64,000 nucleotides of DNA, from contig JABBOT010000002.1 in assembly GCA_016165875.1 (NCBI GenBank), forward strand, positions 19,794,120 through 19,858,119. The letters are read 5' to 3'. The notes under the pieces were generated by a model. It was not told where the DNA came from. It saw nothing but the letters and a program-made list of their open reading frames with translations, and ran no database searches. The translations under genes were made by a program, and so were the position numbers. Source of the stretch: Acanthopleura granulata (taxonomy: Eukaryota > Mollusca > Polyplacophora > Chitonida > Chitonidae). Shown piece after piece: positions 47,263 through 59,600 of the stretch (position 1 is its first letter; the number at the start of each line of letters is the position of its first letter).

Positions 47263-50200
47263 CTACTGTGCACTGTCCATGAGGTCTAATAAGTCTGTGT
47301 CGCCATGGTTACCATCTCCTTCTACTGACAGTTCTCCCATTATACGATTCAGTTCAGCATTCTTGCCTCTCTGAAAATTATAAGAGTTTCAAGTTCACTT
47401 CCTTTCTTTGTAATATGCAAAAAATAAACCCTGTAAAATATCAATTAATTCACTGACAATGAGACAAAAGGCAAAGGGGAAAATGGTTCACTCAGGCATA
47501 TTCCGTGAGGAAAACTTCACACATGCACATTTTCCTAGCACGGCATGTACAATTCCATTTCCTGTAATTACACCATATTTTTCATTCTGAATCATTTATT
47601 TATGTACCCATAAAAACCTATTAAATATATACAAAAACCTATTTTTCATATCAAACCACAATGGTTCCCAAATTCCCAACATTGGTTGCCATAGCAACAT
47701 GCCACACAGCTCTGCTGCATAATACATGGTGCTCCATGTATACTGTTGCTGTTAGTGTATTACCTTAGAAGCATCTATTTCAATGACATTAGCTGGAGTA
47801 GCTGAGACAGGTTTGTAAACAGATGCTTGTCTGAAAAAAAAAAAGACATAAAGAAACAATCAAGTTTAACACTCTTTAGAGCTGTTTATATTGACCTGGA
47901 AGTTCTTTCACTCTATTCAAGAACTTTTCTATACACTGTTTTTGTAAATGTAGTGTCAAAACCCCCTCTCAGTAACCTGTCCAAACCTGAACTTCACTTA
48001 GACAAAGTGAAAAATTTGTAAGTAAGATACATAAACCCTAATAAAATAATTTAATTATTAAGTTCAATTCCATTATTTTCGACCATGTATTCTGTTACAC
48101 AATGGATTTAGCTTATTCTGTCTGAAGTTTAATTGACGAATTCACATAATGACACCTTTAAATTCCCAATTCTAATACAAGAATAATGGACGAGCAACTG
48201 GATTTCATATTTCGTCAAACAAACGACGCTAATCTTTTAGTCGCATATGCAACCAGTTACCAGCAGTTCTCAACTTTTAGCAAAGGAAAATACCTCATAC
48301 CAAACCTCTGGTATCAACAATCCTTACTCACGTATCTCTAACTGCAAACAAAATGTGGCCCCTGGATATATATTATATCTCTATTTATTTGAGTGCGGTT
48401 TTGCAACCTTCTCAATAATAATTCACTTAAACACACAGACAAAGGTCAAGTTTAACTCAGTGATAGGTGAAACCAAGCAGAGGGATTGCGACATGACTCC
48501 ATGAGTAAGATTTGATTCCCTCCCAGAAGGCACACAAGGCGTGAGTTTAATCCCAACCTTGGACAATCCTTATTCATTCTTCGTAGGGGACGTGCAATGT
48601 TACATTCGTTGAAGACTATCGGTCTTGCACCAATAAGGCATACAATTTTGTATGTCGCACCTTGGGCAATTGTTTGGTGATTACCCTCAGGCACTCTAGT
48701 CTGCTCCCCACACGTACCACATACACTCCACCAGGTTTATTACCCTCGGGCACTTCAGTTTACTCCACCCCACACGTACCACATACACTCCACCAGGTTT
48801 ATTACCCTCAGGCACTGTAGTCTGCTCCCCACACGTACCACATACACTCCACCAGGTTTATTACCTTCAGGCACTCCAGTTTACTCCACCCCACACGTAC
48901 CACATACACTCCACCAGGTTTATTACCCTCGGGCACTCCAGTTTGTTGCTCCACCCACACACATACCACATACACTCCAGCGGGTTTATTACCCTCGGGC
49001 ACTCCAGTTTGTTGCTCCACCCCACACGTACCACATACACTCCAGCGGGTTTATTACCCTCGGGCACTCCAGTTTGTTGCTCCACCCAACACGTACCATA
49101 TACACTCCACCGGGTTTATTACCCTCGGGCACTCTAGTATGCTCCACCCCACACGTACCACATACACTCCACCGGGTTTATTACCCTCGGGCACTCTAGT
49201 ATGCTCCACCCCACACATACCACATACACTCCAGCGGGTTTATTACCCTCGGGCACTCCAGTTTGTTGCTCCACCCCACACGTACCACATACACTCCACC
49301 AGGTTTATTAACCTCGGGCACTCTAGTATGCTCCACCCCACACGTACCACATACACTCCACCAGGTTTATTACCCTCGGGCACTCCAGTTTGTTGCTCCA
49401 CCCCACACGTACCACATACACTCCACCAGGTTTATTACCCTCGGGCACTCTAGTATGCTCCACCCCACACGTGCCACATACACTCCACCAGGTTTATTAC
49501 CCTCGGGCACTCTAGTATGCTCCACCCCACACGTACCACATACACTCCAGCGGGTTTATTACCCTCGGGCACTCTAGTATGCTCCACCCCACACATACCA
49601 CATACACTCCAGCGGGTTTATTACCCTCGGGCACTCCAGTTTGTTGCTCCACCCCACACATACCACATACACTCCAGCGGGTTTATTACCCTCGGGCACT
49701 CCAGTTTGTTGCTCCACCCCACACGTACCACATACACTCCACCAGGTTTATTACCCTCGGGCACTCCAGTATGCTCCACCCCACACGTACCACATACACT
49801 CCACCAGGTTTATTACCCTCGGGCACTACAGTTTGTTGCTCCACCCCACACATACCACATACACTCCGGCGGGTTTATTACCCTCGGGCACTCCAGTTTG
49901 TTGCTCCACCCCACACATACCACATACACTCCAGCGGGTTTATTACCCTCGGGCACTCCAGTTTGTTGCTCCACCCCACACGTACCACATACACTCCACC
50001 AGGTTTATTACCCACGGGCACTCTAGTATGCTCCACCCCACACGTACCACATACACTCCAGCGGGTTTATTACCCTCGGGCACTCCAGTTTGTTGCTCCA
50101 CCCGCACACATACCACATACACTCCAGCGGGTTTATTACCCTCGGGCACTCCAGTATGCTCCACCCCACACGTACCACATACACTCCACCAGGTTTATTA

Positions 50201-53200
50201 CCCTCGGGCACTCCAGTATGCTCCACCTCACACGTACCACATACACTCCACCAGGTTTATTACCCTCGGGCACTCCAGTATGCTCCACCCCACACGTACC
50301 ACATACACTCCACCGGGTTTATTACCCTCGGGCACTCCAGTTTGTTGCTCCACCCCACACATACCACATACACTCCAGCTGGTTTATTACCCTCAGGCAC
50401 TCCAGTTTGTTGCTCCACCCCACACGTACCACATACACTCCACCAGGGTTATAAGGTTTAGCAGATATTTCCATACTTACCCTTCTTCTTCATCTGTGTT
50501 AAACAGATTAAGGCGGAACTTTTGTTTCTCGGCAGTCTTGGTTCCTCCAATCAGAGCTGACAACAAATCTAGCTGAGCTTTAGCCAGAGGATCTGGTGGA
50601 ACACTTTCCTGATAAGGAGAACAACTGAGATCAGAACTGCCATCAATCTCCTCTCTAGCCCAGTTACCTAGTGTGCTGTAATCACTGTTGTTGAAAACCT
50701 GGCCCTTGATCAATGAGGTCGACAAAAAATGTCTAAATAACAGAAGAAGTCTGACGTAAATTACAGATGGTTGGGCTTCAGACATAAGGGTTGGCTTCCT
50801 AAAAGGTAAGATACACAAGGTCCAAACCTGAGTCCTGCCATACCTGGGACTTTAAGGCTGGTAACCTTGGTACTACCTCACTTGGTACTCAGCACGATCT
50901 GATGAACAGCTCAAGTACCACTCGGGGCCTGCATGGTGCCAATATACTGTGGCTGCCTTCAGCAAGGCGTTTCACTGAGGCTTCATATGTCTGTCTAGTT
51001 TGGTCCAGCTCGAGACATGCAAACCATGCCAGACATACACAATGTCTGACTGATTTCCTACAAGTACTCACCAGTGCTGCTGACGGTGTGCTGGTTTTCT
51101 GGCTTCCCATAGCACTGGTGTCCACAGGTCTGCTTACATTATACCTGTCATCAACAACAGACAATAGGTTAGAAGGAAAGACTGTTTCCAGAGCAACATC
51201 CCAATGTTTTTATCATAAACCTTCTATGCTATGAAAGTTTGCTATGATCCTCTGCTTCATTCAGTTTTTTTCACATATTTCTTTATTTTTTTTTTTCATT
51301 TATTTTTAAACCAGTGCCCACTTTCAAAATTTTTTTATCAGCAAAACCAACTTCTTGAAATTTAATTTTTGCAAGATTTAGACACTGGTTGAAGTCTAAC
51401 ATTATTATTAATGATTGGTCAAACAGGTGTTCCACAGATGGGAAGCCCTGAAAGCCCTGTTTATTTGAGGAATGTAATATATCTGACATTCAGAGAAATT
51501 AAGCTTACCTTTAAATGGAACTGTAAGACAAACATGCACACCCTAGGACAAAGTGAGTTAACATTACACAGACTACACAACTGTGAAGACGTCTGATAAT
51601 TACATACAACCCCCTTCCATCCAAGACTGACTGTCATGTCTTTCAGTGTGACACATGTCCAGAGACTCCAACCTGCCCTTTGACCATCCCTACCCCTTTC
51701 ACCGACATGCATGTACAGGTAGATCATGCTCACATGTTGGTCCCCAGCACGGTCACCCGGTCCCCTTTAGGATCATAAGAACCTTCCCTGTGTAGTACAG
51801 TGTACCTCCCTCCTGCTGGAAACTGCACGGTCTTGATCTGCTCACCACTCTCATTAAATACTCTGTCAATAACAAGTACATATTTTTCAATTACTTACTG
51901 ACTAATTGACGGATTATTGACTTACTTTTATATTTTTTTTCTATAACCAAGATTATTATACTGCTATTATGGCAGTTATATTAATGGAACAGACTGCTGA
52001 AAACTGAAGTCAATATGAGTAGCCAGATAGACTGCTGAACATTATTTCTAAGAGTTAAATTTTATTTTTTAATTTTAAACTTTTCAAAATGTAATTACAT
52101 GCATTCAAATGTTTGAATATTCCAGATGGGCTTTATGGATTGTATTGCTGGTGCCGAGGTACTCTGACATCACTTCACCTTTTTTTCTTAATATCCACAT
52201 ACAGACAAAATTTTTCTGAACAACTTTGACTTGTGGGTCATAATAGCTATTTCAACAATAAAACTGTGTTCAGAGCTACTTCAGAAAGCCCACCACAAAA
52301 CTGGACAACATATATATGCATTCAGTACTGCTAAAAAATCTAAAAATTAAATGAAAGCATAGTTTTCAGTAATACGTTTGAGGTGCGTAATACTTCACTG
52401 TTTAGTGCACTTTCACTGTAAGTGGCTTGCACACAGGCAAATCAAAATAAAATTCATGTCACTGGTAATGATATCTTTACTACACAGTTGATTGGAGTAC
52501 TATACCATATTAAAAATTAGGTGTGTAGCACTGGGAGTCAAAAGCCGCATGAAGTTTCAAAGCAAGTCATCTGTGAATGGTTTTATGCTTTACAGCTATC
52601 CAAATATGGGATGAGATGTTGACCTCTGTGTCAGCGGCTCAAAGAATGCTAAACCTATTACCAACCTAATCCAAACAGATATCAGCAACCGGCAGATGGT
52701 CATGCGTTCCCCCTAGGTTAGGCCTAGTTTCCTCTCACCATAATGCTGGCTGCCATCGTACAAGTGAAATATTCTTGAATACTGCATAAAACACCAATCA
52801 AATAAATAAATAAATAGATAGATATAAAATAAACTTTAATCACAGAATGAAGTATATACACAGCTTAAATCTGAACAACAGAGCCTTCTTCGGCTTCCAC
52901 ACCTACCGTATGGTTCCTGGAATTTCACTTCCCCACGGTACTGGTCCACTGATAGGCAGCGCAAACCTGCCATTGGTGTTCTGTACCTTGTCTTTGAGAA
53001 AAATAGACACCTACAATATGCAAGCATTTAGTACCTTAACAAGAGCACTGAAGTGAATACCTGCTTTCAACTCTAAAAAAAAATTGAATTTAACTATGAG
53101 ATAAGTTTTTCTTCTGAACCCTCAAGTCATGTCAGCTTTGAAACCTCTACATTCTGCAATTTCAAACATATTTCACTCACCCTTATGTGCATATCCTGGA

Positions 53201-56200
53201 AAAAGTTTAAGAGTGTTTGTCTCACCAGTTGAAACTGCCCGGCAGATTTAGAGGCATAGATCTGAAATATAGAATGAAAACACAGGTGATGTCAAATAAA
53301 AATGTATGCATCTTTGCTTTAATGAGCTGCTGCAATGTGCTTGTTTAAACTGAGCTGAAGAAATATAAATTTAAGATTAATAAATCTGCTTACATCTGAA
53401 AACCATCAGTATTAAGGAAATAAATAATTTACAGCTTCACCTGTTATCAATGTACCATACCAAAGGGCATATTCTGCTGCAAATATGCACTACAACTGCC
53501 AATGATGGTCATTTTGGAAAATGGCCGCTACGGGGTGAATTCAGAATGGCCCTACATCCAAAAATGCAACGGTGTGCCAAGTTTCATGCTCCTATCATCA
53601 AAGGCACAATTTACTTGCATATCTGCGGTACTATGTGCCTATATACTGTATACTAGGTAACAGGGAGCGGGTCAAGGTCACAAGGGGAAGGTGTATATAT
53701 TTTAACTACTGTAAGGTGATCCTTAAAAAATTCTTTGTTGGGCATAATCAGACACTATCAGAAAAAACAGGGCTGATCAGTAGGGAGTTTTTTTTATTCT
53801 GGCTGTTGAAAAAGATAAGGATTAACATGGACAGAATTTTTTTTAATTATCAAAATACCAATGAAATGATTAGAGTAGGGTCTCCATTTGCAGGGTAAAC
53901 CCTCACAAATATATTTTTAAGGACTGGTGACTGAATGCTGTCATGTGTCAAGATTTGCCAGTAAGAAGCCAAGGGCCAGTAGTTTACCCTGGGAGGAAAC
54001 AGTTTCCTTCTAATAATTGACCTTCCCTGTATAAATCAAAGAATATTTCACTTACATGTATAAAATAGCAGTCAGATTTAACAGTAGAAGAAAAACAATC
54101 AAATACTTAACAAACCGGCCGACCTTAAGCCACTGAGGAACCAGTGGGTACTAGATTCAAGCACGTGATCTCATCAGTGCATGGACAATTTAGCTGAATG
54201 ATTTGCCCATAAGACAAAAAATGAGTAACCGTAGTATTTACAACATTTACCTGGATGAGAAGCCTGTAAACATGATCAACCTGATGTCTGATAGGCTGAG
54301 AATCCTCAACAAAGTGACGGATGGCGTCCATGTGATTCAGAGTGACCAGGAGCACATCGTTGGGGCGTAAACACAGAGACACCTGGTACTTGAAGGCCAT
54401 TGTCATCAGGTCATACAGCTGTCAAAGGGTACAATTAAAGCAGATGGTGTTAAATTCATCAAATACATAGAGAAAGCATATTCATGTATGATCATATAAC
54501 AGGCAGGTAAACTTCTACTGAGCTACAAGTATTCGCTTATCGATTACGTGTACGTGTTTGACTATTAAAATTTAGTTTTACAAGACAAATATTATATTTA
54601 TTTATTTTATTTGATTTATGTTTTGCACTGTACTCAAGAATATTTCACTTATACCACAGTGGCCAGCATTATGGTGGGAGGAAACCGGGCAGAGCCTGGG
54701 GGGGAAGCCCAAAACCATCCGCAGGTTGCTGGCTTACCTTCCCACATACCTCCGGAGAGGAAGCACAAATACTGTAATAACATGTCAGAATTATGTGACA
54801 TTCCACTGAAAACAACAAATATGCATTTTTACCCAGGTTTTTATCATAATTTTAATCACCAAAAATCATCAAAAACCAATCTCTTGCTAAAATGCCAGAG
54901 GTTCAAGACCAGAAACAGTTGCCTCTGGATCCTACACCCGTGCCAGTAGTTCCGCTGCTTCAGGGCCCCAACTTATATGACCGAATTTACCAAAGACCAA
55001 TTTATCCTGACTTCCTATTACAATTTCAGTAATTAAATATTGCCTATCCATGGCTATTTGTAAGGTCAGACTTCCACCGAGTTAGGTGGCCTTCTTGGGA
55101 AACTTCCAACACCTATACTTAAATCATCAGAAGGGTTGACGGAAAGCTGGCTGATACGAAATGGTTCATACCTTATCCATACTGGGAGCATTCAGCCTCA
55201 TGATGGATGCATGGGCTAGTCTGTCAAACACTGTCCTCATGGCTTTCTTGGAGTACAGTTCTTGCGGCTTGAACAGCTCCTCCATGAACCTCTTGTTAAA
55301 CATTGTACCAACAATGTCATGGAGAACTGGTTAATAAAACATGAAACTGTACAACATTGGAATTATTATTAATAATGTGTTTTCCATGCAGTATATATTA
55401 ACTTAAAATTCACATTCAGATTACAAAAGTATTCAGCCTCCCACTGACCTACTGCCAGCGATTATGATTACTTTTAGACAGACACAACACAACTGCGGCT
55501 GTATCATGGCATCAAGCCATAGGCATCATAGCTATATTCACAACTGAGAGGCCTCTGTGGCTCAGTCGGTTAGCGCGCTATTGCAGCACAATGACCGGAC
55601 GCCTCCCACCAATGCGGTTGCTGTGAGTTCAAGACCAGCTCATGCTGGCTTCCTCTCCGGCCGTACGTGGGAAGGTCTGCCAGCAACCTGCGGATGGTCG
55701 TGGGTTTCCCCCGGGCTCTGCCCAGTTTCCTCCCACCATAATGCTGGCCGCCGTCGTATAAGTGAAATATTCTTCAGTACGGCGGAAAACACCAATCAAA
55801 TAAATAAATATATTCACAACTGAAAATTAACTGAGACATGACTGCATTAATTAATTGATATAATCATTTGCTTAAACTAATTAGGACACACTACGCAGTC
55901 CTATATATGTGTCAAACCCATGTTAATGTATTACACTGGACAAAAACACTATAAGATGAATACACAAATTTTGGGAGGAGGGGGATATTTCCTTTCTGAA
56001 CAATTAAAAATTACACAATTTTTGTATAATGTCTTTTCAGTTTTGCAGCTAGATAAAGAATTACTAGAACGTCTGCGAAAATGCTAGCTGATGTTTTGCG
56101 ATACATCTTCCATCAAACCAACAACTAAGTTGTATCCTACAAGCGATGTTGTTGTTGCAGCTGGAGATAGTCACCAAGTGTCAAATATAATCACGTCAAC

Positions 56201-56333
56201 GAAATTTATGACTGTGTTTACCTTTCGTTGCTTTCTCTTTCGGTATATTTTGTGCACGAAGACGCTGATCTAAGATGTACATCATCTCCCCTCCCAGATT
56301 AATGAACAAAATAGGTAGCGTCTGTAGAGACAT
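47263..56333 (-). CDS. OSCP1: Organic solute carrier partner 1 (oxidored-nitro domain protein)
   Basis: Ten coding exons on the minus strand: 56333-56222, 55326-55172, 54418-54251, 53261-53181, 53010-52907, 51862-51734, 51144-51072, 50608-50481, 47830-47764 and 47370-47263. They join in phase into 374 residues, close to the vertebrate length. Hallmarks in order: MSLQTLPILFINLGGEMMYI, FMEELFKPQELYSKKAMRTV, LYDLMTMAFKYQV, QLVRQTLLNFFQDMHIRVS, NGRFALPISGPVPWGSE, GDRVTVLGTNM, a PPDPLAKAQLDLL block, FRLNLFNTDEEEG and a LDLMD C-terminus. The family is described as a modulator of organic-solute uptake and is also linked to cilia in vertebrates; its biochemical activity is not settled. The start codon faces the P450 gene. 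Intron 8 carries a large minisatellite, and introns 1, 2 and 5 carry SINEs. All donors and acceptors chosen are GT and AG. Confidence 0.93.
48680..50450. repeat. 62/65-bp minisatellite, about 28 copies, in OSCP1 intron 8
   Basis: The unit reads accacatacactccaccagg, then gtttattaccctcgggcact, then ccagtttgttgctccacccc (65-base form) or a three-base-shorter form with ctagtatgctcc (62 bases). The two forms are interspersed. The outer units on the low-coordinate side are the most diverged. The array stops 30 bases before the OSCP1 exon 8 donor. Confidence 0.97.
52682..52825 (+). mobile_element. SINE 3' half in OSCP1 intron 5
   Basis: Starts at cagcaaccggcagatggtca and runs through the conserved 3' end to AAAT and GATA repeats. 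It is opposite in orientation to OSCP1, and its tRNA-like head is missing. Confidence 0.85.
53440..53660. other. OSCP1 intron 3, possible dispersed repeat
   Basis: This stretch, with gtgtgccaagtttcatgctc in the middle, has the look of an interspersed repeat, but no second copy was found in the window. No gene features are visible. Confidence 0.3.
54597..54764 (-). mobile_element. SINE lacking its head, OSCP1 intron 2
   Basis: TTTA repeats, gtactcaagaatatttcact, the cagcattatggtgggaggaa block and the central domain as far as ctccggagaggaagc, inverted. It stops before the tRNA-related head. Confidence 0.88.
55534..55823 (+). mobile_element. Full-length SINE with perfect target-site duplication, OSCP1 intron 1
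   Basis: The element occupies 55548-55809, from gaggcctctgtggctcagtc (A-box head) through the B-box region and central domain to TAAATAAATA. It is flanked by the perfect 14-base duplication atattcacaactga (55534-55547 and 55810-55823). This is the best-preserved copy in the window and a good reference for the family. Confidence 0.95.
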
Positions 56334-56687
56334 TTTGCAAATAGGTGTCACTTTTTTCAACCGCACCTATGTAAACTGTCACTAAGAAAGTGACCACTCT
56401 CCGTAATTGGAGTGCACTAGTACCGAATGGTGGAGACCTGTGTGAAAGTCAAAGCTACGAAGTTGTGAAAAGGTCGACAATTTAAGACAAAATATGTTGT
56501 TACTTCCACCGAATTTGTGTTTTAGTTGTGTACATATTTTCAATACCATACTGAGCTAAAGACAGTCAGAAAATGTGTGAATTATGGTTTTAGAATAAAG
56601 TACATTTCCGATGTAAAGTGCGATCCTAGTTTTGCACAAGGTGGTTGTCCTGACAAACTGTTCGCGCCACTACTCCTTGAATAAGCT
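56334..56687. promoter_or_regulatory. Head-to-head promoter region of OSCP1 and the P450
   Basis: The two start codons face away from each other with 354 bases between them, so both 5' UTRs and both core promoters must fit here unless there are upstream non-coding exons. ttcgcgcc at 56661-56668 resembles an E2F-type site. No TATA box is obvious. Sharing of control is inferred from spacing alone. Confidence 0.6.
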
Positions 56688-59600
56688 ATGGACCTGTCAA
56701 GTCTTTCTCAAACTAATGTTTTTGTCGGCACAATTACAGTTGTTTTAACCGCCATTTGTTGGTTTGTGCATAGAAGAAATACTGCCAGTGATAAAGGGTC
56801 AAACTATCCACCAATTGACAGTGGATGGATCCCTTGGTTAGGCTGCGCAGTCGAATTCGGGAAGGCGCCTCTTCTGCAAATCCAAGCCAAGCGTGAACAG
56901 GTGTCCATGTATCGGCGGAAGCGTCATGTATCGCTCGTACTAATTATGTCATTTGTCACAAGACTTTATTCTTGTGTACTTTTCACTGCTAATTTATCTC
57001 ATTTTTTTAATGTTTTCTTGAAATGCAATTAAGTATTTCTAACTTGAATAGGGAATATATCACATATTGTACATAAAATTTAAATTTGTCAACGGTAAGG
57101 TGTGTTAGCTTCCTGAAAATATTACTTGTCACTCACGTCATTTGACTGAGTGACAGTGAAATAAGTTTGATAATTACTTATTTACACTTTAATGTTTGCC
57201 TTTTACTCCCAGTTGGGTCCATTATTCACTTTGTACATTGCTGGAAAGCGATTGACATTTCTCACAGACGTGGAGGATTTCCATCACTTTTTTCAGTCCC
57301 CCAATGTTGACTTCCAAGAAGCCGTTGTGGATGCTGTCAACCACACAGGTGCAGAATGGGTTTTAATCCACATTTATTAATATGAAACTTAATATTTATC
57401 AAGCATATGGTGGTTGATTAACAATCACAACTCACTGCATGTGACACTCTCAGATTAGGGAGATGGAATACCTCCTCACAGATTTACGCTGTAATGATGT
57501 AAATATAATGCTCTGTAGAAGTCCTGCTCAGAATCCTGCTTCAGAGCAATATAAGATTTGAAACCCTTGCTGACACACTCTAATCTTTACAAACAGTACA
57601 TATGTTCAGTTTTTGTATGCTGAATCTTCTGTTTTAATTAAGTTACTAGTAATGTTATGCGCACATTTTAATCATTGAAATACCCCCCCCCCCCTGAAAA
57701 AAAGTGTACCTGTGCAGGCATATTGTAAAGATGGGATTTGCAAAGCTGTAAACGTACGAAAGGTAGAAATACATATGCTTTAATATCCAAGCTATAATAT
57801 ATTGAGCTGCTCAGTGAAAACATGCCAGTCATATAATATATTAACTTCACAAAATTAATAACATCTGTATTTTATTTCTCTCAGCTGCCATTCCCAAGCC
57901 AGCTTTCTATGAGAGCCACACAAAGCTTCATGACACTGTCAAGGGGAGATTATCAGCTCAAAGCCTTGAACAGATTGGGAACAAGCTTTGTGTTGAGCTA
58001 AATGAGGCTATCAGTGACCTTCCTGACACTTGTGAGTTACTAACAATGTTGATCATACATAGGGATTGGGTCTTGTTTAAGATGCTTGCCTCTCAGTTTG
58101 CTGTCTTCCAAGATGTGGATTAATTTACTTCCATTCTTGAGCAGAGATTTTACAAGAAAATCATTGATAATATTATTGTCAATTCAGAATATTGACAATC
58201 TTATTCATCATCTGTATGCGATAGTGAAGCTTGAAATTTAATTGATGATAATATTGACGAAGTCTAATCTGACTAGATTTTTATTGACCAATTAACAATA
58301 ATGTGGTTCATGTGTTGAGCATCCTTACTGCTATTGTTCAGTATTTCATTTCCCACGTGGACCTTGGTGAGTGCACATCATGTGATCATGTATAAACGAC
58401 TGACCTGTCTATGACGAAGTTACATAGAAGACTGAATTTGATGACAGTAATATTGTATAATGTATAACAAACTAAAATTTTTCCCAGTGCAATTGAATCA
58501 GTCATATTGTCAGTAGTAGCGTGTGTTTGTAGGCCGCTTTAGTGAAAGAAGACAGCTCACTGTTGTGTGGCCTGACATGAAGTTCACTGAAAACTGCTTG
58601 CCTTGCACCAATGTCACCTATATCAGACTCGGACATGAGAAAGTTTGCCAGTAATGTGCCCAAGTTTGATGGTTTACCCCATGCCTTCTGGTTTCCCCCA
58701 CCTATTAAATTGGTTAACAGTGTGTAAGTGAAAAGTTGTAGAATGTTCCATTAAACATGAGTCATAGACATGGATCATACATTATTCATTATGTCAGCAG
58801 TTATTCTGTTTCTGTTTTAGTGAAAGTTATACATGTAATCTTTTTTGGTTAAATATGGCAGGAGCATGTATATGCATTAACTGTTTGATAGTAATTATGC
58901 GTGTATTTTATTTAGTACGTAATACCAGCATTCTGTTTTTTATCAAGCCATGATATACTTCTGCAGGTGTGAAAATCGCACCTAACTTTTTATGTATCAT
59001 GTTTCAAAACAGCTAGACTTCATATTTAGACAAGAAATTGGCTATGATAGTTTTGAACAGTAATCACAGGTTTCAATACCAAAGTTCATGTACTTTATTT
59101 TACATATAAATATTACATGTGTGACATATATTTAAATCCATCCGTTCATTACCTTGGTTGAGAGATAAATAATTCCCTGACCAATCAGGGGACAACGGGT
59201 TGTGCCTTTGCCCAAAAGGGCCAGTCAGGCATCTGTTGAATCTGATAGAGTTGACCATGCAGATTATGTGCAATTATGACGGGGATGGCTTCATTACAAC
59301 ATGTCATAATCACAATGATTTTATGTCGTACCCTCAGCATCAGCGTTGGCGTCCAAAAACAGGGAAAGCAAGGTTAAACAAAATGTTAGTGATGGTATCT
59401 TAAAAAGTACTGCATGTATTGAACTCAGTGGTTGCACACATCTAGAGCACAATAACACAAGGGGTTATTTCAATGTTGAGTCCTGTATGCATATTAAATA
59501 CAGTAAATTACCGAATTCCTAACATGTATATTAGAATCTGTCCCTGACAGGTGAGCTCTTTGGTAGCCCTACTACCACATCTAAGTTCATAATGGCAGAA

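Noticed and set aside
48680..50450. Possible CRISPR-like array
   Set aside because: Units are contiguous tandem repeats without unique spacers, and the window is animal DNA.
48943..50576. Several overlapping plus-strand frames of 100-311 residues rich in His, Thr and Pro
   Set aside because: They arise from the 62/65-bp array inside an OSCP1 intron. The period is not a constant multiple of three, so the frame cycles, and no protein family matches.
50609..50818. Extension of OSCP1 exon 8 to an upstream ATG
   Set aside because: The acceptor at 50610-50609, after a pyrimidine-rich stretch, joins in phase with exon 7 and matches the family. The extra sequence does not resemble OSCP1.
55548..55640. 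tRNA gene at the head of the SINE
   Set aside because: A- and B-box-like elements are present but there is no complete cloverleaf, and the head continues into the SINE body.
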